Of a stretch of DNA of 64,000 bases, positions 10,136 to 23,100 are shown piece after piece. The DNA comes from Tubiluchus corallicola (lineage: Eukaryota; Priapulida; Priapulimorpha; Priapulimorphida; Tubiluchidae), in NCBI GenBank assembly GCA_030141605.1, contig JAQGDQ010001071.1, forward strand, positions 1-64,000. Direction: 5' to 3'. Below the pieces are notes generated by a model. That model was not told the origin of the DNA. It searched no databases and saw nothing but the letters and a program-made list of their open reading frames with translations. Position 1 is the first letter of the stretch, and each line of letters begins with the position of its first letter. Both the position numbers and the translations under genes were made by a program.

Positions 10136-13100
10136 CAGATACATATATAAACATTATAGTAATAAAAATAGATTTGGTATTAAATTAAGTACTGAGTAGC
10201 AGAAATGTATATTTAATCTAGTCAAATATTTAAAGGGCGAAAAAATAGTAAGTGTGAAATTATTGAGAATTGAATGCGAGGTTACATTGTGAATGCGAGG
10301 TTACACTGTGAATGCGAGGTTACATTGTGAATGCGAAGTTACATTGTGAATACGAGGTTACACTGTGAATGCGAGGTTACATTGTGAATGCGAGGTTACA
10401 TTGTGAATACGAGGTTACATTGTGAATGCGAGGTTACATTGTGAATGCGAGGTTACATTGTGAACGCGAGGTTACATTGTGAACGCGAGGTTACATTGTG
10501 AATGCGAGGTTACATTGTGAATGCGAGGTTACATTGTGAATGCGAGGTTACATTGTGAATGCGAGGTTACATTGTGAATGCGAGGTTACATTGTGAATGC
10601 GAGGTTACATTGTGAATGCGAGGTTACATTGTGAATGCGAGGTTACATTGTGAACGCGAGGTTACATTGTGAATGCGAGGTTACATTGTGAATGCGAGGT
10701 TACATTGTGAATGCGAGGTTACATTGTGAATGCGAGGTTACATTGTGAATGCGAGGTTACATTGTGAATGCCAGGTTGCATTGTGAATGCGAGGTTACAT
10801 TGTGAATGGGAGGTTACATTGCGAATGCGAGGTTACATTGCGAATGCGAGGTTACATTGCGAATGCGAGGTTACATTGCGAATGGGAGGTTGCATTGTGA
10901 ATGCGAGGTTACATTGTGAATGCGAGGTTACATTGTGAATGCGAGGTTACATTGTGAATGCGACGTTACATTGTGAATGCGACGTTACATTGTGAATGCG
11001 AGGTTACATTGTGAATACGGAGGTTACATTGTGTATAATAATAATAGTTATACTATATGCATAAATTTATGGTAAAACAGATACAGTAATGTAAAGATGC
11101 AATACGAAAAATCAATAAATATATCTCATATCAAGTGAAAGCAAGGAACAAACTAAGCTGTATCTTAGGCTGTATCATCAAATCCATTGGCATTACAATT
11201 TTTCTGCAATTATGACAAAGATTTGTTCAAATCAGACATTCCATGTTAATCAATGTTAAAGTGTGACACGTGTGTCAGCTGCTTTTGTACCTGAGATGCT
11301 TTTGGGACATTCCCGTGTGTCTATGATGCTAATGTCCTTTTGAAGTCGGTGTCGTCATTTGCCTCTCGAATGAACTCATGAAAAATCGCTAATCGATCAA
11401 ACTCATTTGCGAAATTGCTTCCCGTTGCGGTTAGATAAATGAGACAAATGGATTGTGAAAAATTGAGACAGTTCTGATTGTTTTCCTTACAGTAAACCTA
11501 GCCAGTCTAAGTACATATTGTGGATTGATGTTTCTAATTTTACCGTATTTATTCGAGTATAACGCGCAAAATTTTGTACATAAAAAAGAACACAAAGTTT
11601 GGATGCGCGTTATAGACCAGGGCTGGGGTGACGCGCTTAGGTGTATCAATATCAGAAGACTTTGTCAGACGGTGCAACGTCTAGATGTTACCTGGCCCAC
11701 GGAAATCGAGCAGCTAGCCGAGAATTCACTGTACCAGAGACGAGTGTTACAGACTGGTGTTGTTCAACAACGCACGTGTTCAACCACGTTTGTCACTTAC
11801 AATGTTTGGTCTGAGCCGAGAAAAAGTGAAACAAAATTTTATACTGATTTTTAATCGAAAATTAAGGGTGCGCGTTATACTCGAATAAATGCGGTACTTA
11901 ATTATGTCACAGGTATGCACTTTGCCTAACATATCTGAAGTTAAGCATCGCTAAAGCTCGTTAGTGAATGAGCGGGTGATGGCCGACACTCGGGCTGCTT
12001 CGATCACCGTTCATTCGGAATTATACGCAGCCTTAGAGCATTAAGCCTTTCCCCATTTCGTTACATTTTTGTCATCACACGTTATTGAAGCCATTTCGTT
12101 ACATTTTTGTCATCACACGTTATTGAAGCCAATGATGCACGGCCCCCAAAATAAACAAACCGGCCGATCGTGGTAAAATGATCGCCCAAATTAGGCTACA
12201 TTAATTTGAAATCAAAGATGATATACGGAATTTATCGTAGTCACCCGTGAAGATAACAGCCGCCCTAAAATAGAAATGAGTTCCATTTTGTACGGCAGAC
12301 ACGATATGCATAATTATAAACACTAGATCACTTGGAAAGCCATCAGTTTAATCAGAGTATGGAGTGGTGAATGAATACGCCAGCCCTACACGAGCAAGAA
12401 TGAATACGCCAGCCCTAGACGAGCAAGAATGAATACGCCAGCCCTAGACGAGCAAGAATGAATACGCCAGCCCTAGACGAGCAATAATGAATATGTGACC
12501 GTAAGAAGAGCAAGAATGAATATGTGACCCTAAGAGAGCAAGTTGCTCATCGCCCTTTAAGAGCGGGGTCAAAATCATATTTCGGACGTTATAGGGTTAA
12601 ACAGAGCACGCCATTTCAACATTTTAACACGATTCGCAAGACTAGCCCGAAATGAAACCGATGGATAACAGCGCGGCGCAACTTTGTAATTTAACCATCT
12701 GCCGCGCGCGCGAATAAGTTGAAGTCTGTGGTCGTACAAGCCTAGAGCCGCAGTGCTAAAAATAAACAGGTTTTTATATGCATCGGCTTGCCATATCAAC
12801 TGCAGTATTGAGCATCTGGATTGGAAACGACTCAAGTTGCTGAGATGTTTTCATCCGACGTCTAAATGAACAAGGTAAATATAGCAAGATCAAGCATCAA
12901 GATAAAGTAAAACAAGACCAATCTTTGTATAGGTTTGGCAAGGCAATGTCCTCTTTAACTACTTGCCTTCTCTTCCCACCACAAATTGACAGCTCTCACA
13001 TTTGCTCTAAACTGACTACTAATAACTTTTTAGTAGGGGTGAGTATTCTCTACCAGAAAGCGAATCCGAATCGAATCGAATTTGTGACTCTCGAATTTGA

Positions 13101-13928
13101 ATCGGCCCGAATTTCGAGTCGAATTCGAATTGAGTTTGAAAGATTTTCGAACAAGTTTTCGAACCACTAGTAACAAGTGGTCTTACAAAGATCATGTATG
13201 CTCTTGATTTTGTACTGCAGTAAAACCACTATTAATTTGTTAAAAGTTTTGCCCAAAAACTGCAGCTAAATTATGCTAATTGCATGCTGTTTGAAACATT
13301 TTAATGATAAAGAAAGTATGTACTTAGGTTCCAATCGAATTCGAACCTAAAAACGATTCGAACGTTCTATGCTCGCCCCTACTTTTTATATTTACTTGAA
13401 GCTTAAACAAATTTCTATAACAGTTCGTCGGTGCTTTGGATCTGCTATATACACGGACGTAACACGTTGTCATGGACGCAAAGGTTCCAGTGTTCACAGT
13501 ACAGTAGTTGTCGTCAATGTCATCATCGTCATGATCATCGCCAGCACCAGGAGAAACTGATGCCATCTTCAATTCGAACGCAAATGATTCACCGCTTTAA
13601 CTACATTCGCTCTTTATCGTTAAGACGTTTGAGACATCAAGTTGCAGCAGAGTCTATTCGATTTCTTTTCGAAAATGTCTAAAACTGAATTCAACTCGAT
13701 TCGGATTCGATTGCGTTTAGCTTGACATAATCCTTTAATTGTTTGATAAGTTTTGCTTACCTTGAAGAATTTAGTTTGTTTTTTGCTTTCACTTGATGTG
13801 AGATACATTTATTGATTTTTCGTATTGCATCTTTACATTACTGTATCTGTTTTACCATAAATTTATACATATAGTATAACTATTATTATTATTATTATTA
13901 TTAATATTATTATTATTACTATTATTAC

Positions 13929-14010
<82 letters not shown>

Positions 14011-14011
14011 G

Positions 14012-14043
<32 letters not shown>

Positions 14044-14047
14044 GTTG

Positions 14048-14126
<79 letters not shown>

Positions 14127-17100
14127 TATTATTATTATTGTTATTATTATTATTATTATTACACAATGTAACTTCGTATAACAATGTAACCTCGCATTCA
14201 CAATGTAACCTCGTATTCAATTCTCAACAATTTCACACTTACTATTTTTCCGTCCTTTAAAAATTTGACTAGATTAAATATACATTTCTGCTATTTAGTA
14301 CTTAATTTAATACCAAATCTATTTTTAATACTATAATGTTTATATATGTATGTGTGTATATATGTATATATATATATATATATGCAAACACCTGAAAAAT
14401 GTCATGAGCCTGTAAGTAAACTTGTATTTTTAATAAGGGGCAGCTGACCAAGTGACCAATAGGTCTTTCGCTGCTCCTTCTCAGTTGCAATAAAATGTAA
14501 AAATAATTATGTCGAATTTTAACTGCTATTGAGAAAATAAAGTTGAATTGAACTGAATTGATTGGTTCGAGTTCGAAAGTCAAAAATTCGACTCGTTCAT
14601 GTTCGCTTTCTGATGGGAATACCTCCATTAAATATCATCACGGTTTATGACGGTTTTATTAGCCAGACGAGACGTATTTACTGTAACAGTGTGAAGTTTG
14701 CTTCTTGTATTAGCATGTATATAACATACGCAAAACCCATGAAAGCCTGGCTTAAAACGTTAGCGTTGTTTTACCTGAGTTGTCAGTATGAGAAATGACT
14801 CTGCAAAATGAATGACTTCAAACAGCGTGCACGACGGGGCTCTAATAGACGCTAATGCCACGTGGGGGCGAATCGTGACGTCACTGCTGCTGCTAAAATA
14901 GAATTTAATATTGCATTTGGTGTTTGTCAATGCCTGGGGTCAATTCCAGGAAAGCGTGGTCAGTGAAGGGTTAAAATTCTATATCCTGTCTACGAGTCTG
15001 TTACTTGTTCTGTTTCTAATGCTTGCAAAGCATAAAGGAAGACAGGATGATTTTTCATATACTACCTCATTTTCACGTACGATAAAAAGTATATATTTTA
15101 GCACAATTAGAACTGCAAAAGTGTTTCCGATAATTAAATAATAGATTAAAAACTTGATTAACGGCGGGCGAGCCTAACTATTGATAACATCACAAACTAA
15201 CATAATTTTCAAGAGCAAAAATATTTCACGAGATTGTTGCATGTGTTTGCGAAAGCAAAAATTGAAGTACAGTGCTACTGTAAGATATTCAGCGTGTTGT
15301 ACTAAAACTAGGCAAGTTTTAAGATAAAAATTCAAATTTCAAATTTGCCGCTGTGCCCACACATGAGCTGTCAAACGTGTGCAGTACATCACAAACTAAC
15401 ACACCTGCAACAGAGGTACAAAAACTGAACTGTTTCCGAAATGCAAGCGCCAGTGCCCGTCTAACTAGCGAACGGCGAAATGCATGTAACAGCGAAGAAC
15501 TAGTGGTGCGAACGTGAAATTGTGTTTGTGTGGTAATAACTCTTTCACGTAAGTCATTTAGAAAAAATAGTATGTTTCCCTTAAATATTTTAAAGAGTAG
15601 GTTGTTTTGAACTACGATTTAACATTGGGTTCGGTTCTGCTTTAAACTAACAGGATCTTTAATCCTTTGATAAGTTATATTTACATACTTTACAGAGGTG
15701 TAAATTAATTTAACTGGCTTCTTACTTGTAAAAGTTGATCATTAAGACTAATTATTCGGGCGAGAAAAGGTTACATTCAGATTAACTATTAAAATCGTTA
15801 TAAATATTTGTCGTAATTCAGAAAATATAATTAACTTAGGCTGTCACATCATCATATAGGCAATTTTTGCATTAACAGTAAAATAATTAATTTCATTAAC
15901 TGACATTAATGTTTTTAGCTGTTGTGTTCATCACGTTGCTTTTACATTGCACGTCTTTAACGTGCCACCTGCCAACAATATAAGTTATTGAAATAAAGAC
16001 ATCAACTGTAAAGGAGAACGTGTTTTCGATCACATTGACCTTGACCCTTGTGACCTGAGAGTTAACGAAAATGTGTGATTTGATCGCACTGACCCTGACC
16101 CTTGTGACCTAAGAATTAAGGAAAATCTGTGATTCAATCGCACTGACCCTGACCCTTGTGACCTTAAGAATTAAAGAAAATGTATGATTCAGTTGCACTG
16201 ACCCTGACCCTTTTGTGACCCAAGAATTAAGGAAAATGTGAGATTCAACTGCACTGATCTTGACCCTTGTTATCTGAGATTTTAAAAAAACTTATAATTC
16301 GACGACACTGACCTTGACCTTTATGACCTTGGGTCATTGCTGATATATCAACACAGTTTCGCCATCTCTATATATTGCTGCATAGGTTTATTTTTCTAGT
16401 TTTTCTAAATTCTAGTCCAAGAATAAAAAGATTGTGCGACAAAACACTCTGATATCTGTAAATCGAATTTTAGATTTTTAACCCTCGTGTCAGGGCTGTA
16501 GACGGGCCGGAGATTAATCTGCTTTTGCAGGAACAGCTGTTAGCGGCGACGGGCTTCGCGGGGTAATTTACCAAGTTAGCTATCATAACATATTTAAGTG
16601 ATTTAGGATGAGGAATGACGTAGTGATGACGTCAGTGCAGCAAGTTTTCTGGTTTAGAAAAAACAGAGGTAGATTCTGCGCTTGTGTTTAAATGACTTTT
16701 TGGCTTATTTCTTGAATGCAAGCGTCTTAGTTGTTTCTAACCAGCTTTTAAAATACCCTGAAAAACAAATACTGGCTAATCTAGCACTTTTTGCACTAAT
16801 CGTAATTGTTGTACATTAAAAGGGGGCACTGTCAGCTGCCTGTCATGGTGGAGCGGCTGCGTAAAAGAATGTAAATTTACTGGTTTCTGCTTTGTAGCTT
16901 TAAAGTTGACGTTGAACGAACTTATCGACAAGAGCAGCGTATTAATGAATTACGAAGAAAAGTGGCTCCGAGAAAATAAATTTTGCTATTCCTTCTTTGT
17001 AAGGACGTTCTATTAGTCTTTTAATTTTTCTCTTGTATGGACTAGTAAACGGCCAAAAGAGACGTTCTATTAGTTTTTTCATTTTTCTCTTGTATGGACT

Positions 17101-20100
17101 AGTAAACGGCCAAAAGAGACGTTCTATTAGTCTTTTCATTTTTCTCTTGTAAGGACTAGTAAACGGCCTAAAGAGACGTTCTATTAGTCTTTTCATTTTT
17201 CTCTTGTATGGACTAGTAAACGGGCAAAAGAGACGTTCTATTAGTCTTTTCATTTTCTTCTTATAAGGACTAGTAAACGGGCAGATTTTCTCGACAAATT
17301 TCTACCAGAAATCGATCAAACTGACAAAATTATTTGGAAAATTTTGTGCTTTTGAAGCAATAAGATTGCATCCTGGTTTAATGATGTTTGGCGTCAGCCA
17401 CTAGCTCGGCCGTGGAAATCAGAAATTACCCGCAAAAGCAACGCAAAGCAGCAGCCTCCGTTCTTCTGCACTCGTTTAAAGGAAAGAATGAGTCACTCAG
17501 TATGTTGGGTTTATGTTACTGTTATCACTTAAACTGTTTGTGGTGTGCTAGAGGAAAGAACGAGTCACTCAGTATGTTGGGTTTATTTTACTGTAATCAT
17601 TTAAACTGTTTGTGGTGTGCTAGAGGAAAGAACGAGTCACTCAGTATGTTGGGTTTATTTTACTGTTATCACTTAAACTGTTTGTGGTGTGCTAGAGGAA
17701 AGAACAAGTCACTCAGTATGTTGGGTTTATTTTACTGTTATCACTTAAACTGTTTGTGGTGTGCTAGAGGAAAGAACGAGTCACTCAGTATGTTGGGTTT
17801 ATTTTACTGTTATCACTTAAACTGTTTGTGGTGTGCTAAAGGAAAGAACGAGTCACTCAGTATGTTGAGTTTATTGTACTGTTATCACTTAAACTATTTG
17901 TGGTGTGCTAAATAAAAGAACAAGTCACTCAGTATGTTGGGTTTATTTTACTGTTATCACTTAAACTGTTTGTGGTGTGCTAGAGGAAAGAACAAGTCAC
18001 TCAGTATGTTGGGTTTATTTTACTGTTATCACTTAAACTGTTTGTGGTGTGCTAAAGGAAAGAACAAGTCACTCAGTATGTTGAGTTTATTTTACTGTTA
18101 TCACTTAAACTATTTGTGGTGTGCTAAAGGAAAGAACAAGTCACTCAGTATGTTGGGTTTATTTTACTGTAATCATTAAAACTTAGAAAAATACAACAAA
18201 GAAATTTGCAAAGAACTGTCTATAAAGCATAAATCTACCTCTGAATAGAAATTTTCAGGCGTGGCGGTTGCTGCTACTCACTTGAAAATCGTGACGTAAC
18301 TAGGAGACTTCGTGACTTTTCGTAAGCGCGTCGGAGCCTCCCGTAAGCGCGCGCAGCTTAAACTAATTCAAACTTCTGCAGCTTGCCTACAGTTCACGCG
18401 AAAATATCAAAAGAATTAAAGAAAAAAGATTTATTATATTAAATATTATCGATAATAATGAGTGAAAACAGGGGGTGCTGCAGTTCCACAGTACCACGTT
18501 GTGACGCGGACAGGCTGAGACCACTCTACGTCTCTTTTATAATAAATAAATATATATAAATATATAATATAATATAAATATAATATAAATATATAATAAA
18601 GGTTGCATATAATATATCAACACGGAAGCTGTTTAACTTTTCATATGATACGAGCGCAAGATATATTTCTACTAGACTTAATATTATTTATATGTTATTC
18701 ACAGAAAATGTGCATACAGTTTATACGTCAGGCTGAATAACAGTGAGAATTTTATATGCAAGAGCATTTTAAACAGTGATGCAAACTTTACTTCTGTAAT
18801 TAGACGTCATTGGCGTAGTTTGTTATATCATTAATTGTTATTTGTGTTATTGTTGTGTTTCATGATTTATTGTATTATTTGTATTAATTTGTGATGTGTT
18901 TATGAACTTTGTGAAGTTTGAAATAAAATATTGAATCTAAATCTATGTCTAATCTTTTGTCAAATTTTTTCAAATTTTTCTTGCATTTGAGCTTTTCAGC
19001 TTCTTGGCCCTTCATTTGCAAGCATGTTCAGCACAGTGGATCACGTTTGCAAACGTTTCTGATTTCTTAGTGAGTCTAAATACGATTATGACTCGATGTT
19101 GAACTAGGTCAACTGTCGTTCAAACTGATCAGAATTACTGGGAAAATGCTACGATTACGTTTCCTGCAATTAAAGCGTTTCTTAGTACACAAGCTCGTAA
19201 TAGCAGAATTGCGACTGCACCTGTCGGGTGTTTCTCCATAGATTCTCTTGTAAAAACTGTTTCAACTGTGATGAATAGCAAGCTGTCGAAATGAAGCCAT
19301 CGAGTTTTTGGCGAAGCCAGTGGTTTTGCGCGATCTGAACTCTTGCCGATTAACCAAGAGTGAAAATTATAACAGTCGGTTGTGCTATTAATTATATTTT
19401 TTGCCCTAAAGATGCAACCGTCAATAAATTGGCTTCTGACTGCTTGGCTTCTCTGCATCCCAAGTAATGATATTGCTGTATACTTGTGATTGATGTTGTC
19501 ATGTATTTTGGCGTGAAAATAAATTAATAAACTACACAAATCTAAACACAACTAATTGACAGGGACGTATTAACCAATAGGCTAACTAGGCTATGCTAGG
19601 GCGTCAAAGTTTGAGAGGCGTCACATTTTAGAAAAAATTCTTATCCTCCTTTGGAAAATGTGTATACATTTAAATGCGCATTCTACAACACACCGCAGCA
19701 GCTTTTTTATGTGCCACATAACGAACAGGTGTAAGGTATTACACAACAAGCAGTTGCGCAGCCTGCTTGAATATAAGCGCTATGCAAGTACACGTAATTA
19801 ATAATGACCACGTAGAAAGTAGGTTAGTAATGTTTCTAATACACCACAAGTAATTGTTTTATCTGCTCGATACACGAATAAGCATAAATTCATAACAGCG
19901 ATAGACGGTACAGAACTATGTGGCTATATGTGCAGAAGTTGATACGCCGCTGTTAATTAAACATTGAACAACTGGAATTGATCGACGGTACACATTGCTT
20001 GCCTTAGAAAGGCCAGTTTTCTGGCCTTACTGATGATATTAGGCGAGTACTGCGTTCCACTACATCTACCAGTCTGCCAGAAAAAAAACCCCAATCCATT

Positions 20101-23100
20101 CCCATCCTAATTAACACTGCATTCTAGCCTTTGACTTGCCATCCCTTATTTGCGTTAGTACCTTGAAGCCTGAATGGATTTCTAAGAATAAATTTGTAAA
20201 AATTATAAATATAAATAAACTACTACAATTATTATCATCAGTTTTCTTTTAGTAATGATATAATCAGTAATGATTATAGAGAATAATTGCTGCATGTGTG
20301 AGTGCATCTACATCTGATTTGTGTCATTGAAAATTTCAGTACATTGAGCTAAATTTTGCAGATCAGTTAAACAAAAATTAGTCGTAAATATGATGAAAGT
20401 TATTCTGCTTACGAAGCTGTAAAAATTGAAATATTTTTGATTATCTTGTTTTTTGATAATATATTAGCAAATCTAATTATAACTGGCACTGTCACAGTTT
20501 TCTAGTGTAACTAGCGCCATCTTTCAATGGAAATATGAAAATTTCCAGATGAATGCTTTTAAACTAAACACATTTTTTGCTTTTCTTTTCCATGTCGTCT
20601 GCTGTGGATTTGCCTGCTGACGAAAAACGACATTTCGATTATCACGACAACACGGTCATTTGTGGGAATAATCAAACCACGAAATCATGACAATCATTGG
20701 TGATTTCATGAATATGCAGAGGACAAAGTCCATCGATTGTGGACACAATTTGGTGCCGCCTATGGAGATGACGAGACGGGAGAGTAGCGACATGCGCAGT
20801 AAGGTGACCGTTAAATCCGACGGCAGCGCCATGACGGATTTGACGGGTAGCGCCCCCACTAGTCCAGATAGTGCAATACCCAATGGAAACGCGCCAGGGG
20901 ACACAACGTCTCCCACATCACCAGAGTCCCTCCCCAGTCCCAGTGAGAGCGTAAAGAGAGATTTGATGGCAGAGGCGATCCCAGAAGAGGGGTCTGATGA
21001 CGTGAATCAGGTAACAATTTACTGTAAATTTTCATGCTGTGGAAGTAAAAATGTTGTTGCTAGATTGCATACATGATAAAATCTGTTGCACACTGAACGG
21101 GGTAAATTCCAGAGTTCTGCATCTCACCACCATCATCATCATCATACGTCCGCCACGTCTATTGTAGACATTGGGCAGGCAGAATTCTAAAATAAAAGAA
21201 ATCTGCCTTCAGACAGGTAAACGCAGCAGTAACCCAGCAGAAAAATCTAAACACTGCTACGCCAGTGGCTTGTCAGCACCACTTCCGTTAAAGTTCTGGA
21301 CTTTCTGGACCTGTGAAGCAAACATTACTGCCCTCTAGTGCCCTGGATAGTATAAAGAAAGACCAAAGAAAAAAGATAATATTAAATATTATCGATAACA
21401 GTGAATGAAAATGGGGGTGCTGCAGTACCATGGTACCTACATACGAGCTGCCACTGTTGGCTAGACTGGGATTCACAGGCAATCAAAATGATGCAATCAT
21501 TAAATCCAAAATGCTGCATGCTAGCAGTACACTCGCTACATCTGCAACAAGTCAATTATTGCGTTTTACAATAAGAAAAATTCAATTCATTTTGTCTGCA
21601 CAATTGATGGTTAACGCCAGAATACACGTGTTTTCTCTCGTTCAAAAATTAATTTTTGCAAGTGAGATTTCGCAAAAACCACCTTGTAGATTATTGGAAA
21701 ACATACGAACAAACAATGAGAGTAAATTTTGCCCAACCGTAATGTAAACATTCAAAACACGTTATCCAACTCTTTAGTGACGATTGTGGGGTGAAGTGTT
21801 GCCATCAAATTTGCAACATCCACTTTGTCTGTTCAGCATAAATGGATTACGGGCTGGATTAATGCATAAGCAGACCAAGAACCAGGTCTAGACTCAGGGG
21901 GCACCAAGCTGATAAAAATTGAATTGAAATGAAGTGAATTGAAAGTCATTTGATAAGCAACATTTGTTCGAAAACCCCAAATTGTTGAGGCTTCATTCAT
22001 GCACCACAATACAACAAAATACGAGTTATACAATTGCAAATTAACAATGCATTGCAGTGCTATGAGCGTAGCAGAAGAAATTCACTTATGAGGTACTGCA
22101 TTGCCATCCCAGTGTGCCTCACTGGTTCACCACAAAACGCATTACCTATCTTATTGACGATATATAACAAAGTAAGTTAAACGTTTACTTAGTCAGCAAA
22201 GAGTGTGCTACGAATGCTCTGATTATTTTTTTCAACTTTTGCGCAATGTAATCTAAACTTGTTTCAAACGGCTTACCGTTAAAATGTTTGCGCCTGACAC
22301 GGTCGTCACGGAATAAATTTATAATTTTACACATTGTTGCTGCTGACGCAAGCACTGTGCGCAATGAGACAACGTAAATGATATAAAATTTCATTTTTAA
22401 GTTTTGTTTGTTTAAGAATGGTTTCTTGCACAAATCTACACGGTTAACAAGGAATCACTTCAACACAGATTGCTGCTAAAATTAGGCGTAATTATAGCAT
22501 AAATAAACCTCTTTTCAGAAGGGCAGAATAAGCCTGCTTATTTTCGTAGCACAGAGTTGCATGATTTCTCTGCGTTCATAAATAAAGACCTTCGACTATA
22601 AATGTTCGTCTTCTGCCACAGTTTTTTTTTTGCATTAGCTTCGCATCCAGCTCGGATAATGAGTAACATATTGGAATGCCATCGCAGGCAATCTGTGTAA
22701 ATTTTAAAATTCAAATTATTAGATGGTCCCCCTTCACTTTCCGTAATCCAATAAATACCAGTTAAGCTATCATTTGGAACAACACTAGACTAACCTCAGT
22801 TCAGTAAGAAATGGCAGAGTGTGACGTAAGTGATACATAAACTTGATAAAATCGTAAACAAAAAATATTGTTTCCTTACGAATAGTGAAAACGGTTTTCT
22901 GATTTGCTTATAAACGGCAAGTCTCCTATCTCGTTTTCCCGTGTCAGTCAATTTTCAAATTCCCAAGATTCGTGTTTCCATAAACCGACAATCTCAGTTG
23001 CAGTAAAGCCTTTGTCAAATTCTCGTTTTATCAAACGTAAAATAAATTTTATGAAACAAAAAGCCATAATACTTTTCCTGATAGCCTTTCATCTGATGCA

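Noticed and set aside
10267-11033. CRISPR-like regular repeats
   Set aside because: Head-to-tail units with no spacers, eukaryotic context, no cas genes; an ordinary minisatellite. The same applies to the other arrays.
13852-14260. Poly-Asn/Ile/Leu ORFs
   Set aside because: Direct translation of the ATT microsatellite.
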